A stretch of 5,874 bases of DNA from NCBI GenBank assembly GCA_964630295.1, contig CAZVTU010000037.1:1-5874 (forward strand), in the 5' to 3' direction. The position numbers and the translations under genes are program-made. Within the stretch, counting starts at the first letter, position 1. Each line of letters begins with the position of its first letter. The DNA is from CAZVTU01 sp964630295. Lineage in GTDB: Bacteria; Patescibacteriota; Minisyncoccia; Minisyncoccales; RBG-13-42-11. The notes under the pieces are model-generated. The model did not search any database, was not told the DNA's origin, and saw only the letters and a program-made list of their open reading frames with translations. Below, in pieces: positions 1 through 5,431 of the stretch.

Positions 1-2
1 TC

Positions 3-36
3 AAACAAAAACAGGCATTAATGCCTGTTTTTGTTT
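3..36 (-). terminator. Intrinsic terminator of the tRNA-Pro/tRNA-Gly unit
   Basis: A perfect 34-nt palindrome starts two bases after the encoded CCA end of tRNA-Gly. Read on the minus strand it folds into a stem with a CAGGCA/TGCCTG core, flanked by an A-rich 5' arm and a T-rich 3' arm (TTTTTGTTT), with a TTAA loop. This is the form expected of a Rho-independent terminator. Because both arms carry A/T tracts, it should also work on the plus strand, so it may be shared with a convergent gene to the left of the window; that gene is not visible. Confidence 0.85.
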
Positions 37-37
37 T

Positions 38-111
38 TGGAGCGGGTGAAGGGAGTCGAACCCTCGTACTCTGCTTGGAAGGCAGATGCACTACCGTTGT
101 GCTACACCCGC
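38..111 (-). tRNA. trnG: tRNA-Gly (anticodon UCC), CCA encoded
   Basis: The reverse complement folds as a full cloverleaf. The acceptor stem is GCGGGTG/CACCCGC (105-111 with 42-48), with discriminator T at 41. The D-stem is GCAC/GTGC with a loop containing GG. The anticodon stem is TCTGC/GCAGA with loop CTTCCAA, so the anticodon is TCC (complement of 77-79). The variable loop is four nucleotides and the T-arm carries TTCGACT. It reads GGA and probably other GGN codons. The 3' CCA is encoded at 38-40 (tgg on the plus strand), directly followed by the terminator. It is the second gene of a two-tRNA transcript, separated from tRNA-Pro by a single nucleotide (112). Confidence 0.97.
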
Positions 112-112
112 A

Positions 113-183
113 TCGGAGAGCCGGGATTCGAACCCGGACTAAATCCTCCCAAAGGACTCGTGCTACCGTTACACTACTCTCCG
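113..183 (-). tRNA. trnP: tRNA-Pro (anticodon UGG), CCA not encoded
   Basis: The reverse complement gives a 71-nt cloverleaf. The acceptor stem is CGGAGAG/CTCTCCG (177-183 with 114-120), with discriminator A at 113. The D-stem is GTGT/GCAC. The anticodon stem is AGTCC/GGATT with one G-U pair and loop TTTGGGA. The T-arm is CCGGG-TTCGAAT-CCCGG. The loop places TGG at positions 34-36 and G at 37. Together with C1-G72 and A73, these are the known bacterial proline tRNA identity features. It should read CCA and probably other CCN codons. No CCA follows: after A73 comes one T and then the 5' end of tRNA-Gly, so CCA must be added by nucleotidyltransferase after trimming. Confidence 0.95.
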
Positions 184-194
184 CCGTAATTCTT

Positions 195-223
195 ATTTTA
201 ATAGACTTTCCTCTTTTAGTCAA
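195..223 (-). promoter_or_regulatory. Sigma70-type promoter of the tRNA operon
   Basis: On the minus strand TTGACT (218-223, five of six matches to TTGACA) lies exactly 17 nt upstream of TAAAAT (195-200, five of six matches to TATAAT). Transcription would start near 188, about five nucleotides before the 5' end of tRNA-Pro at 183. This short leader is typical of tRNA genes. It is the best canonical promoter in the window. Confidence 0.8.
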
Positions 224-228
224 TTTAG

Positions 229-242
229 TGATATACTATAAT
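229..242 (+). promoter_or_regulatory. Probable -10 region(s) of the kinase-pilus operon
   Basis: Two overlapping -10 candidates precede the kinase gene. TATACT (232-237) carries an extended -10 TG one base upstream (229-230), and a perfect TATAAT lies at 237-242. No good -35 hexamer is visible at 16-18 nt upstream of either. The first would start transcription near 244, the second near 249, which is the A of the kinase ATG. The mRNA would therefore be leaderless or have only a few nucleotides of leader. The element sits head to head with the tRNA promoter. Because the region is AT-rich, chance -10 matches are possible. Confidence 0.5.
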
Positions 243-248
243 AAACTA

Positions 249-1196
249 ATGGATTTGCGAAAAATTATTTTTCATTTTAATATTCTTGCCCAATGTCGAA
301 AGTATGGACTTTCTCTCTGGCAGTGTCCTCAATTTCTTTTTTTAATAATGGGATTAGTTATAATCTGTTCAAGTTTGGCTACCTATGCTATCGGGAGTAA
401 ATACATCGAAGATCCTCTAATAGTAGCTTTAATTGTCCTTGTACTTTCGGCAATTTTATTTATTATTGCTGCTATCATTACTCGAAGCTTTGAAAGATTA
501 GCTGAAGCTAATCGAATGAAGTCAGAATTTGTTAGTATAGTTTCCCACCAACTACGTTCTCCCCTTTCTAATTTAAAATGGGTTATTGAACTCCTAATGT
601 CAGGCAGAATAAGTAAAGTAACACCAAAACAGTCAGAATATTTTAAAATTTTAAAAGAAAATTCAGAGAGAATGGAAGAATTAGTCTCCGATTTGCTAAT
701 TGTTTCCCGAATAGAACAAGGAAAACTTCCACCAAAAAAAGAATGGATTTCCTTAAAAAACTTAATTGAAAAACTAATTAGAGAGATAGAAGTTTTTGCT
801 AAAGCTTCTAATGTCAAGATAGAATTTAATTCCGAAAAAAATTTACCACAAATTTTTGCTGATCCTTCTCAACTAAAATTAGTAATCGAAAATCTTTTGG
901 ATAATGCCGTCCGTTACATTAAGGGGAAGGGGAAAGTTAAAATAAAATTAGAAAAAAGGGGTAAAAATTTATATTTTGAGATCAAAGACAATGGAGTCGG
1001 AATTCCTAAAACAGATCAGAAATATATTTTTCAAAAATTTTTTCGTTCAGGAAACATAATGAGACAACAAACTGAAGGTTCAGGTTTAGGGCTTTACATT
1101 GCTAAGTCAATCATTAACAAAACAGGTGGAGAAATTGGCTTTTCCAGCCAGGAGGAGAAGGGGTCGACCTTCTGGTTTACTCTACCTATAAAATAA
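249..1196 (+). CDS. Membrane sensor histidine kinase with minimal sensor loop
   Basis: A 315-residue two-component kinase. It should autophosphorylate on His and pass the phosphate to a receiver, probably the next gene. A basic N-terminus (R4, K5, R17, K18) is followed by two predicted membrane helices (about 27-49 and 56-78). Only about six residues join them, so there is no real extracytoplasmic sensor domain. There is also no room for a HAMP domain before the HisKA helix pair. The H-box SHQLRSPL carries H100. The HATPase_c domain shows the N-box (N215, D218, N219), G1 DNGVGIP (247-253), an F-box around 261-265, and G2 GSGLGL (277-282). All catalytic motifs are intact. The open frame continues upstream through the antisense of both tRNAs, but ATG at 249 is the first Met beyond them and fits the -10 elements. 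A GTG at 228 would add only seven residues. No Shine-Dalgarno precedes it. The signal sensed is unknown. Confidence 0.93.
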   Translation: MDLRKIIFHFNILAQCRKYGLSLWQCPQFLFLIMGLVIICSSLATYAIGSKYIEDPLIVALIVLVLSAILFIIAAIITRSFERLAEANRMKSEFVSIVSHQLRSPLSNLKWVIELLMSGRISKVTPKQSEYFKILKENSERMEELVSDLLIVSRIEQGKLPPKKEWISLKNLIEKLIREIEVFAKASNVKIEFNSEKNLPQIFADPSQLKLVIENLLDNAVRYIKGKGKVKIKLEKRGKNLYFEIKDNGVGIPKTDQKYIFQKFFRSGNIMRQQTEGSGLGLYIAKSIINKTGGEIGFSSQEEKGSTFWFTLPIK

Positions 1197-1207
1197 TTTT
1201 TTAAAAT

Positions 1208-1576
1208 ATGAAAACGATTCTATTTATTGAAGATGAATCTGCTCTTCAAAAGGCTTTTGGGGAGATTTTAAGACAAGAAGGATATCAGATGGTTTCTGCA
1301 TTAGACGGGGAAATTGGTCTAAGATTAGCCAAAAGTAAAAAACCCAATTTGATTCTTCTTGATCTGATTTTACCTAAGATTAATGGTTTTGAAGTTTTAA
1401 AAAAATTAAAAGAAGACGAAGAAACCAAAGATATTCCGGTAATTGTTTTAACTAATCTGGAAGGAATTGGAGATATAGACAAAGCCTTAGAAATGGGGGC
1501 GACAACTTATTTAGTAAAAGCTCAATATAGTTTAGAAGAAGTAGTAAAAAAAATTAAAAAAGCTCTCGGAGAATAA
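1208..1576 (+). CDS. Stand-alone CheY-like response regulator receiver
   Basis: A 122-residue protein made of one receiver (REC) domain and nothing else. The acidic pocket is E8-D9, the phosphoacceptor is D52 in LLDLILP, the switch Thr is T82 and the conserved Lys is K104. The usual Pro after this Lys is Ala (A105), and the residue after T82 is Asn. It starts 11 nt after the kinase stop, so the two are almost surely cotranscribed and partners. It has no DNA-binding or enzymatic output domain. In such single-domain regulators, output is normally through phosphorylation-dependent contact with another protein. With pilB only 3 nt downstream, PilB or another pilus part is a reasonable but unproven target. 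No Shine-Dalgarno is visible before the ATG; the leader is purely A/T. Confidence 0.93.
   Translation: MKTILFIEDESALQKAFGEILRQEGYQMVSALDGEIGLRLAKSKKPNLILLDLILPKINGFEVLKKLKEDEETKDIPVIVLTNLEGIGDIDKALEMGATTYLVKAQYSLEEVVKKIKKALGE
1568..1572 (+). promoter_or_regulatory. Shine-Dalgarno site for pilB
   Basis: GGAGA lies inside the last codons of the response regulator gene, seven nucleotides before the pilB ATG at 1580. It is the clearest ribosome binding site in the window and supports the chosen start. Confidence 0.65.
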
Positions 1577-1579
1577 TCT

Positions 1580-3328
1580 ATGAAAGTAGAACCCCAGCAA
1601 TTAAGAGCTTTTCTTTTAGATGCAAAATTAGTTACTGCCAGGCAGTTCGATAAAGCTCTAAAAAAAGCTCAAAAAACCAACCAAAAAGTTGGTGATGTTT
1701 TAGTTTCCGAAGGTTTTATTTCTCAAGAGGAACTAATTAAGATGGAAGCTTATATTTTAGGAATTCCTTTTGTTAATTTAGAAAAAGAAAAAGTTCCAGA
1801 AGAAGTTTTAAAAATAATTCCTGAGCCAATTGCAAGATCTCATAACATTGTTGCTTTTAGAAAAAAAGAGAACAATTTAGAAGTAGCAATGTTGGACCCC
1901 GAAGATTTAAGAACTATCGAATTTATTAAAAAAACCTCTAATTTAAAAATTCTACCAAGATTAACAACACCCGAAAGCATTAAAAATGTTCTCCGTCAAT
2001 ATCAAAAAACTTTAGAAGCTGAGTTTGGAGAAATAATAAAAAAAGAGGTGAAAGGAATTAAAACAGTTAAAGAAGAGGCAACCGCCAAAGAAAAAGAAGA
2101 ATTAAAAAAAATTGCTCAAGAATTACCTGTAGTGAGGATCGTCGATACCTTATTAAAACACGCCATCTTAGAACGAGCATCCGACATTCACATTGAACCC
2201 ACTGAGAAGGAAGTGATCGTTCGTTATCGAATTGATGGAATTCTCCGTGATGCCATGACTCTTCCCAAACAAGCTGCTTCCGGTATTGTGGCCCGGATTA
2301 AAGTTTTGTCTAATTTAAAACTAGATGAACATCGACTTCCTCAAGATGGTAGATTTAGAATCAAGGGTGAGGATTATAAATACTCAGTAAGAGTCTCAAT
2401 CTTGCCAGTGTTTGACGGTGAAAAAATTGTTATGAGGCTGTTACCTGAAACAGCTAAAGCTTTTACTTTAGAACAATTAGGTTTAAGAGGCAAAGCCCTT
2501 GAAGAGGTGGAAGACAATTTGAGAAAGCCAGTGGGAATGATCTTAGTAACCGGACCTACCGGTTGCGGGAAAACAACTACTCTTTATTCAATGATGGAGA
2601 TTTTAAATAAACCAGGGGTAAATATTTCGACAATTGAAGATCCAGTTGAGTATCGAATGCCTCGAATTAACCAAACGCAGGTTAATCCAAAAATTGGTTT
2701 AACTTTCGCTGCCGGCCTTCGAGCCTTAGTTCGACAAGATCCGGATATTATTATGGTAGGAGAAATTAGAGACAGCGAAACTGCCAGCTTAGCTATTAAC
2801 GCTGCTTTGACCGGCCATTTAGTATTGTCAACCCTTCATACTACTTCAGCTGCCGGAGCTATTCCCCGACTGATCGATATGAAAGCTGAACCATTTTTAA
2901 TTTCCTCCACTTTGAACGTTATCTTAGCCCAAAGATTAGTTAGAAGACTTTGTAAGGATAAAGAGAAATATCGTTTAAAGGAATCAGAGATTAAAAATTT
3001 AAAAAAATACTGCGACCCAGCGAGAATTTTAGATATTTTAAAAGAAGAAAAATTAGCAAAGAAAAATCAAACCTTAAAAGATATTGATTTTTACCGACCA
3101 AAACCAACTAAAGACTGTCCCGAAGGTTATAGAGGCAGAATTGGTATTTTTGAAGTTCTACCAGTTAATGAAACGATCAAAGAATTAATTGTTAAAGAAG
3201 CTACGGCTGATCAGATTCAAAACGAAGCCCAAAAGAGAGGAATGAGATTAATGGTGGAAGACGGTTTTATTAAAGCAGCCCAAGGAATCACTTCAATTGA
3301 AGAAGTCCTCCGAGTTATTGTTGAATAA
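1580..3328 (+). CDS. pilB: Type IV pilus assembly ATPase PilB (GspE family)
   Basis: A 582-residue secretion ATPase of the PilB/GspE/MshE group. It is a cytoplasmic hexamer that drives pilin polymerisation through PilC. Residues 1 to about 140 match the N-terminal T2SSE_N/MshEN type of domain. A Lys/Glu-rich linker (about 143-180) leads to the ATPase part. There the conserved motifs are in order: Walker A GPTGCGKTTT (325-334, K331), Asp box TIEDPVEY (351-358), Walker B around DPDIIMVGEIRD (387-398), and His box TGHLVLSTLHT (411-421). The region that normally holds a four-cysteine zinc site keeps only isolated cysteines (C458, C478, C513) before GYRGR, so the usual CxxC pairs are broken. Length is close to the family norm. 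The N1-type N-terminal domain and pairing with pilC favour the extension motor over the retraction motor PilT. A type II secretion GspE cannot be fully excluded. Confidence 0.96.
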   Translation: MKVEPQQLRAFLLDAKLVTARQFDKALKKAQKTNQKVGDVLVSEGFISQEELIKMEAYILGIPFVNLEKEKVPEEVLKIIPEPIARSHNIVAFRKKENNLEVAMLDPEDLRTIEFIKKTSNLKILPRLTTPESIKNVLRQYQKTLEAEFGEIIKKEVKGIKTVKEEATAKEKEELKKIAQELPVVRIVDTLLKHAILERASDIHIEPTEKEVIVRYRIDGILRDAMTLPKQAASGIVARIKVLSNLKLDEHRLPQDGRFRIKGEDYKYSVRVSILPVFDGEKIVMRLLPETAKAFTLEQLGLRGKALEEVEDNLRKPVGMILVTGPTGCGKTTTLYSMMEILNKPGVNISTIEDPVEYRMPRINQTQVNPKIGLTFAAGLRALVRQDPDIIMVGEIRDSETASLAINAALTGHLVLSTLHTTSAAGAIPRLIDMKAEPFLISSTLNVILAQRLVRRLCKDKEKYRLKESEIKNLKKYCDPARILDILKEEKLAKKNQTLKDIDFYRPKPTKDCPEGYRGRIGIFEVLPVNETIKELIVKEATADQIQNEAQKRGMRLMVEDGFIKAAQGITSIEEVLRVIVE

Positions 3329-3336
3329 TTACTATT

Positions 3337-4557
3337 GTGGCAAAATATTCTTATTTAGCCAAATCTCCAACCGGGAAAGAGAAAACCGGAATAATTGAAG
3401 CAAAAGACATTCATCAATTAGCTGGTACCTTAAAAAAACAAGGTTTTATTTTAATTAAAGCGGAACCCATAGAAAAAGGAACTAGGAAGAGAAAAATTGA
3501 ATTTTCTCTCCCTTTTTTTACAAGTATTCCCTTAACTGAAAAAATGATGTTTACTCGAAATCTCCAAGTAATGATATCTTCTGGTCTTCCATTACCAAAA
3601 GCTTTAGAAACTCTTTCTCTCCAGACTAAAAGTAAAAAATTTAGAAGAGTTCTTGAAGAAATAAAAATAGCAGTTGTTAAGGGTAAAAATTTTTCTGATA
3701 CTTTAACTAATTATCCTGATATTTTCTCAGAGCTTTTTCAAAACATGATAAAAGTAGGAGAGGAAGCGGGAAATTTAGACGAAGTTTTAAATGTTTTAGC
3801 TCGCCAAATGGAAAGAGAGCATGAATTAAAATCAAAGATAAAGGGGGCCTTAATGTATCCAGCAGTTGTAGTTTTGGCTATGGTTGGCATTGGTGTTTTA
3901 ATGTTAATTATGGTTGTTCCTAAATTGGCTTCCACCTTTGAGGAATTAAAAATCGAATTACCGATTACTACCAGAATAGTAATTGGTCTAGGTAATTTTT
4001 TAGTTGAAAAATGGTATTTGGTATTTTTTGTCTTGATTATCTTTATTTTTCTCTTTTCTGTTATTCTAAAAACTAAACAAGGAAAACAGACAATAGATTA
4101 CCTTTTTTTAAGATTACCTATTATTTCTTCCTTAATCAAAAAAACAAATTCTGCCTATACAGTAAGAACCCTAAGCTCTTTGATTGCTGCTGGTGTTCCT
4201 ATTGTTAGATCTTTGGAAATTGTTTCTGGAGTCTTGGGAAATGTTTATTATAAAAAAATAATTGCTGAAGCAGCCAATGAAGTTAGAAAAGGAAAAAAAT
4301 TATCCGAAGCCTTAATGAATCATCAAGACCTTTATCCTTTAGTAGTTTTGCAAATGTTAAAAGTCGGTGAAGAGACTGGTGAAACTTCGAATATTTTAGC
4401 TAAATTAGCTGATTTTTTTGAAGAAGAAGTAGGTAATGCCACTAGAAACTTAGCCTCAGTGGTTGAGCCAGTGTTACTATTAGTAGTGGGGGCGGCAATT
4501 GGTTTTTTCGCTATCTCAATGGTTCAACCAATGTATTCAATGTTAGGATCTTTATGA
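3337..4557 (+). CDS. pilC: Type IV pilus inner-membrane platform protein PilC (GspF family)
   Basis: A 406-residue polytopic membrane protein that couples PilB to pilin insertion. It has the family's two repeated T2SSF domains (about 70-193 and 272-395). Each carries the GEExG signature (MIKVGEEAGNLDEVL, 137-151, and MLKVGEETGETSNIL, 340-354). Membrane segments are predicted near 173-194, 224-244 and 376-398, the usual three. The N-terminal 60 residues (starting AKYSYLAKSPTG) are the normal cytoplasmic lead. The start is GTG at 3337, eight nucleotides after the pilB stop; no Shine-Dalgarno is seen, and no in-frame ATG gives a better full-length protein. The stop TGA overlaps the next gene's ATG by four bases and is followed at once by an in-frame TAA. 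Confidence 0.96.
   Translation: MAKYSYLAKSPTGKEKTGIIEAKDIHQLAGTLKKQGFILIKAEPIEKGTRKRKIEFSLPFFTSIPLTEKMMFTRNLQVMISSGLPLPKALETLSLQTKSKKFRRVLEEIKIAVVKGKNFSDTLTNYPDIFSELFQNMIKVGEEAGNLDEVLNVLARQMEREHELKSKIKGALMYPAVVVLAMVGIGVLMLIMVVPKLASTFEELKIELPITTRIVIGLGNFLVEKWYLVFFVLIIFIFLFSVILKTKQGKQTIDYLFLRLPIISSLIKKTNSAYTVRTLSSLIAAGVPIVRSLEIVSGVLGNVYYKKIIAEAANEVRKGKKLSEALMNHQDLYPLVVLQMLKVGEETGETSNILAKLADFFEEEVGNATRNLASVVEPVLLLVVGAAIGFFAISMVQPMYSMLGSL
4545..4548 (+). promoter_or_regulatory. Weak Shine-Dalgarno for the GspH/FimT-like gene
   Basis: AGGA inside the end of pilC lies five nucleotides before the ATG at 4554. It acts in addition to the ATGA overlap, which by itself suggests translational coupling to pilC. 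Confidence 0.4.
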
Positions 4558-4991
4558 TAAAAAAGAGCTTCACTTTAATTGAGCTTTTAATAATTATTAG
4601 TGTTATTGGAATTATAACTGCAGTTAGTATTCCTGCCTTTCGATTTTTTCAACCCACTCTCCAATTAAACAGTATCAGTAGAGAAATAGTTTCTGATTTA
4701 CGGTATGCTCAACAATTAACGATAACTGAACAAACAGAATACTGCCTTAAATTTTTCTTAGCAGAAAAAAAATATCAAATAGTTCAGTGTGAAACAGCCG
4801 AAGTTCTTAAGGAAAAATTCTTACCGGACGAAATTGCTACTCTTACTGTCTTTGGTTTTACTGATGACCAAGTAAGATACAATCCTTACGGAGCAGTTGC
4901 CGAAGCTGGCACTACAACTTTAGAAAACAGCAAGGGCCAAATAAAAAATATTTTAGTTAAACCATCGGGCTTCGTTGAAATAACTGACTAA
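4554..4991 (+). CDS. Minor (pseudo)pilin, GspH/FimT-like
   Basis: A 145-residue prepilin. The leader is short and basic (MIKKS), followed by FTLIELL and a hydrophobic helix to about residue 28. Prepilin peptidase should cut between S5 and F6, and E10 is the conserved Glu5 of the mature protein. Residue -1 is Ser instead of the canonical Gly. After the helix, the SREIVSDLRYAQQLTITEQ stretch (42-60) and the C-terminal block with YNPYGAVAEAGT (109-120) and KPSGFVEI (136-143) resemble the GspH/FimT family. These are minor pilins thought to help start or cap the fibre. C64 and C79 could form a disulfide. It begins within the pilC stop (ATGA) and ends two nucleotides before the next prepilin. The family call is by pattern only; another type of minor pilin is possible. 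Confidence 0.85.
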   Translation: MIKKSFTLIELLIIISVIGIITAVSIPAFRFFQPTLQLNSISREIVSDLRYAQQLTITEQTEYCLKFFLAEKKYQIVQCETAEVLKEKFLPDEIATLTVFGFTDDQVRYNPYGAVAEAGTTTLENSKGQIKNILVKPSGFVEITD

Positions 4992-4993
4992 TA

Positions 4994-5431
4994 ATGAATA
5001 TCCGAACTATTAATCCAAATTTTCGAAACTCAGATGGATTTACTTTAATTGAATTACTGGTAGCAATTTTTATTTTAACTATTGGAATTATTGCGATTTT
5101 GCAAGCTTTTCCTTTGGGCACCTATGTTCAAAAATCTGCTCAAATGACTTCCACTGCCATTCAGCTTAGCCAAGCTAAGATGGAAGAAATAGTTTCTCAA
5201 TCTTATAATGAAATTTCTTTAGGAATAGTTGAAGAAGATTACGATTCAATTACCAATTTTAATTCTTATAAAAGGAGAACCGAAGTTAGCTATTTTGACC
5301 CTAATAATCCAGAAGTTCCCCCAAGTGAAGATTTGGGTATTAAAAAAATTGAGGTAACTGTTTTCTGGCGATCCCCTTTAGGTATTAGTGAGAAAGAAGT
5401 AAAAATAGCTAACTTAATTGCTCAAAGATGA
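4994..5431 (+). CDS. Minor (pseudo)pilin, GspI/PilV-like
   Basis: A 145-residue prepilin with a longer leader of 15 residues ending in the canonical Gly (NSDG|FTLIELL). Cleavage is expected between G15 and F16, with the conserved Glu at E20. The hydrophobic N-terminal helix runs to about residue 41. The following helix contains AIQLSQAKMEEIVSQSY (55-71), where the AxxKMEE pattern is typical of GspI/PilV proteins. Near the end IEVTVFW (119-125) resembles the beta strand of the same family. It starts two nucleotides after the previous stop without a visible Shine-Dalgarno. Its TGA stop overlaps the start of the next prepilin by four bases. Together with its neighbours it fits an H-I-J type tip complex. 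Family assignment is moderately sure; the prepilin nature is clear. Confidence 0.87.
   Translation: MNIRTINPNFRNSDGFTLIELLVAIFILTIGIIAILQAFPLGTYVQKSAQMTSTAIQLSQAKMEEIVSQSYNEISLGIVEEDYDSITNFNSYKRRTEVSYFDPNNPEVPPSEDLGIKKIEVTVFWRSPLGISEKEVKIANLIAQR

Noticed and set aside
113..183. tRNA-Gln instead of tRNA-Pro, suggested by the Gln-like D-arm GTGTAACGGTAGCAC
   Set aside because: The seven-base anticodon loop TTTGGGA fixes the anticodon as TGG, and C1-G72 with A73 are proline identity features.
21..248. In-frame 76-codon extension upstream of the histidine kinase start
   Set aside because: It runs through the terminator and the antisense of two complete tRNA genes and through the promoter region. 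The peptide has no kinase-like content, so the open frame is accidental and the start was placed at 249.
383..817. Minus-strand open frame of 144 codons opposite the kinase
   Set aside because: It mirrors the kinase coding frame, which has all catalytic motifs. The Ser/Ile-rich translation looks like an antisense shadow and has no recognisable domain or start signal.
1187..1207. -10-like AT-rich hexamers just before the response regulator
   Set aside because: The stretch is almost pure A/T, so TATAAA/TAAAAT matches are expected by chance. No -35 or fixed spacing supports a separate promoter.
1285..1482. Minus-strand open frame of 65 codons opposite the response regulator
   Set aside because: It lies wholly inside the conserved receiver gene on the other strand and shows no motif; it is a shadow.
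2006..2120. Lys/Glu-rich A-rich stretch in pilB as a possible disorder or low-complexity insertion
   Set aside because: It fits the normal variable linker between the N-terminal domain and the ATPase core, and the length of the whole protein is typical.
3738..3935. Minus-strand open frame of 65 codons opposite pilC
   Set aside because: It is antisense to the conserved T2SSF domain and has no ribosome site or motif.
4555..5431. Recoding of TGA as Gly (code 25)
   Set aside because: TGA ends two genes exactly at ATGA overlaps, and the other complete genes are full length with no in-frame TGA. Conserved Gly positions such as Walker A and the GEExG motifs use ordinary Gly codons.
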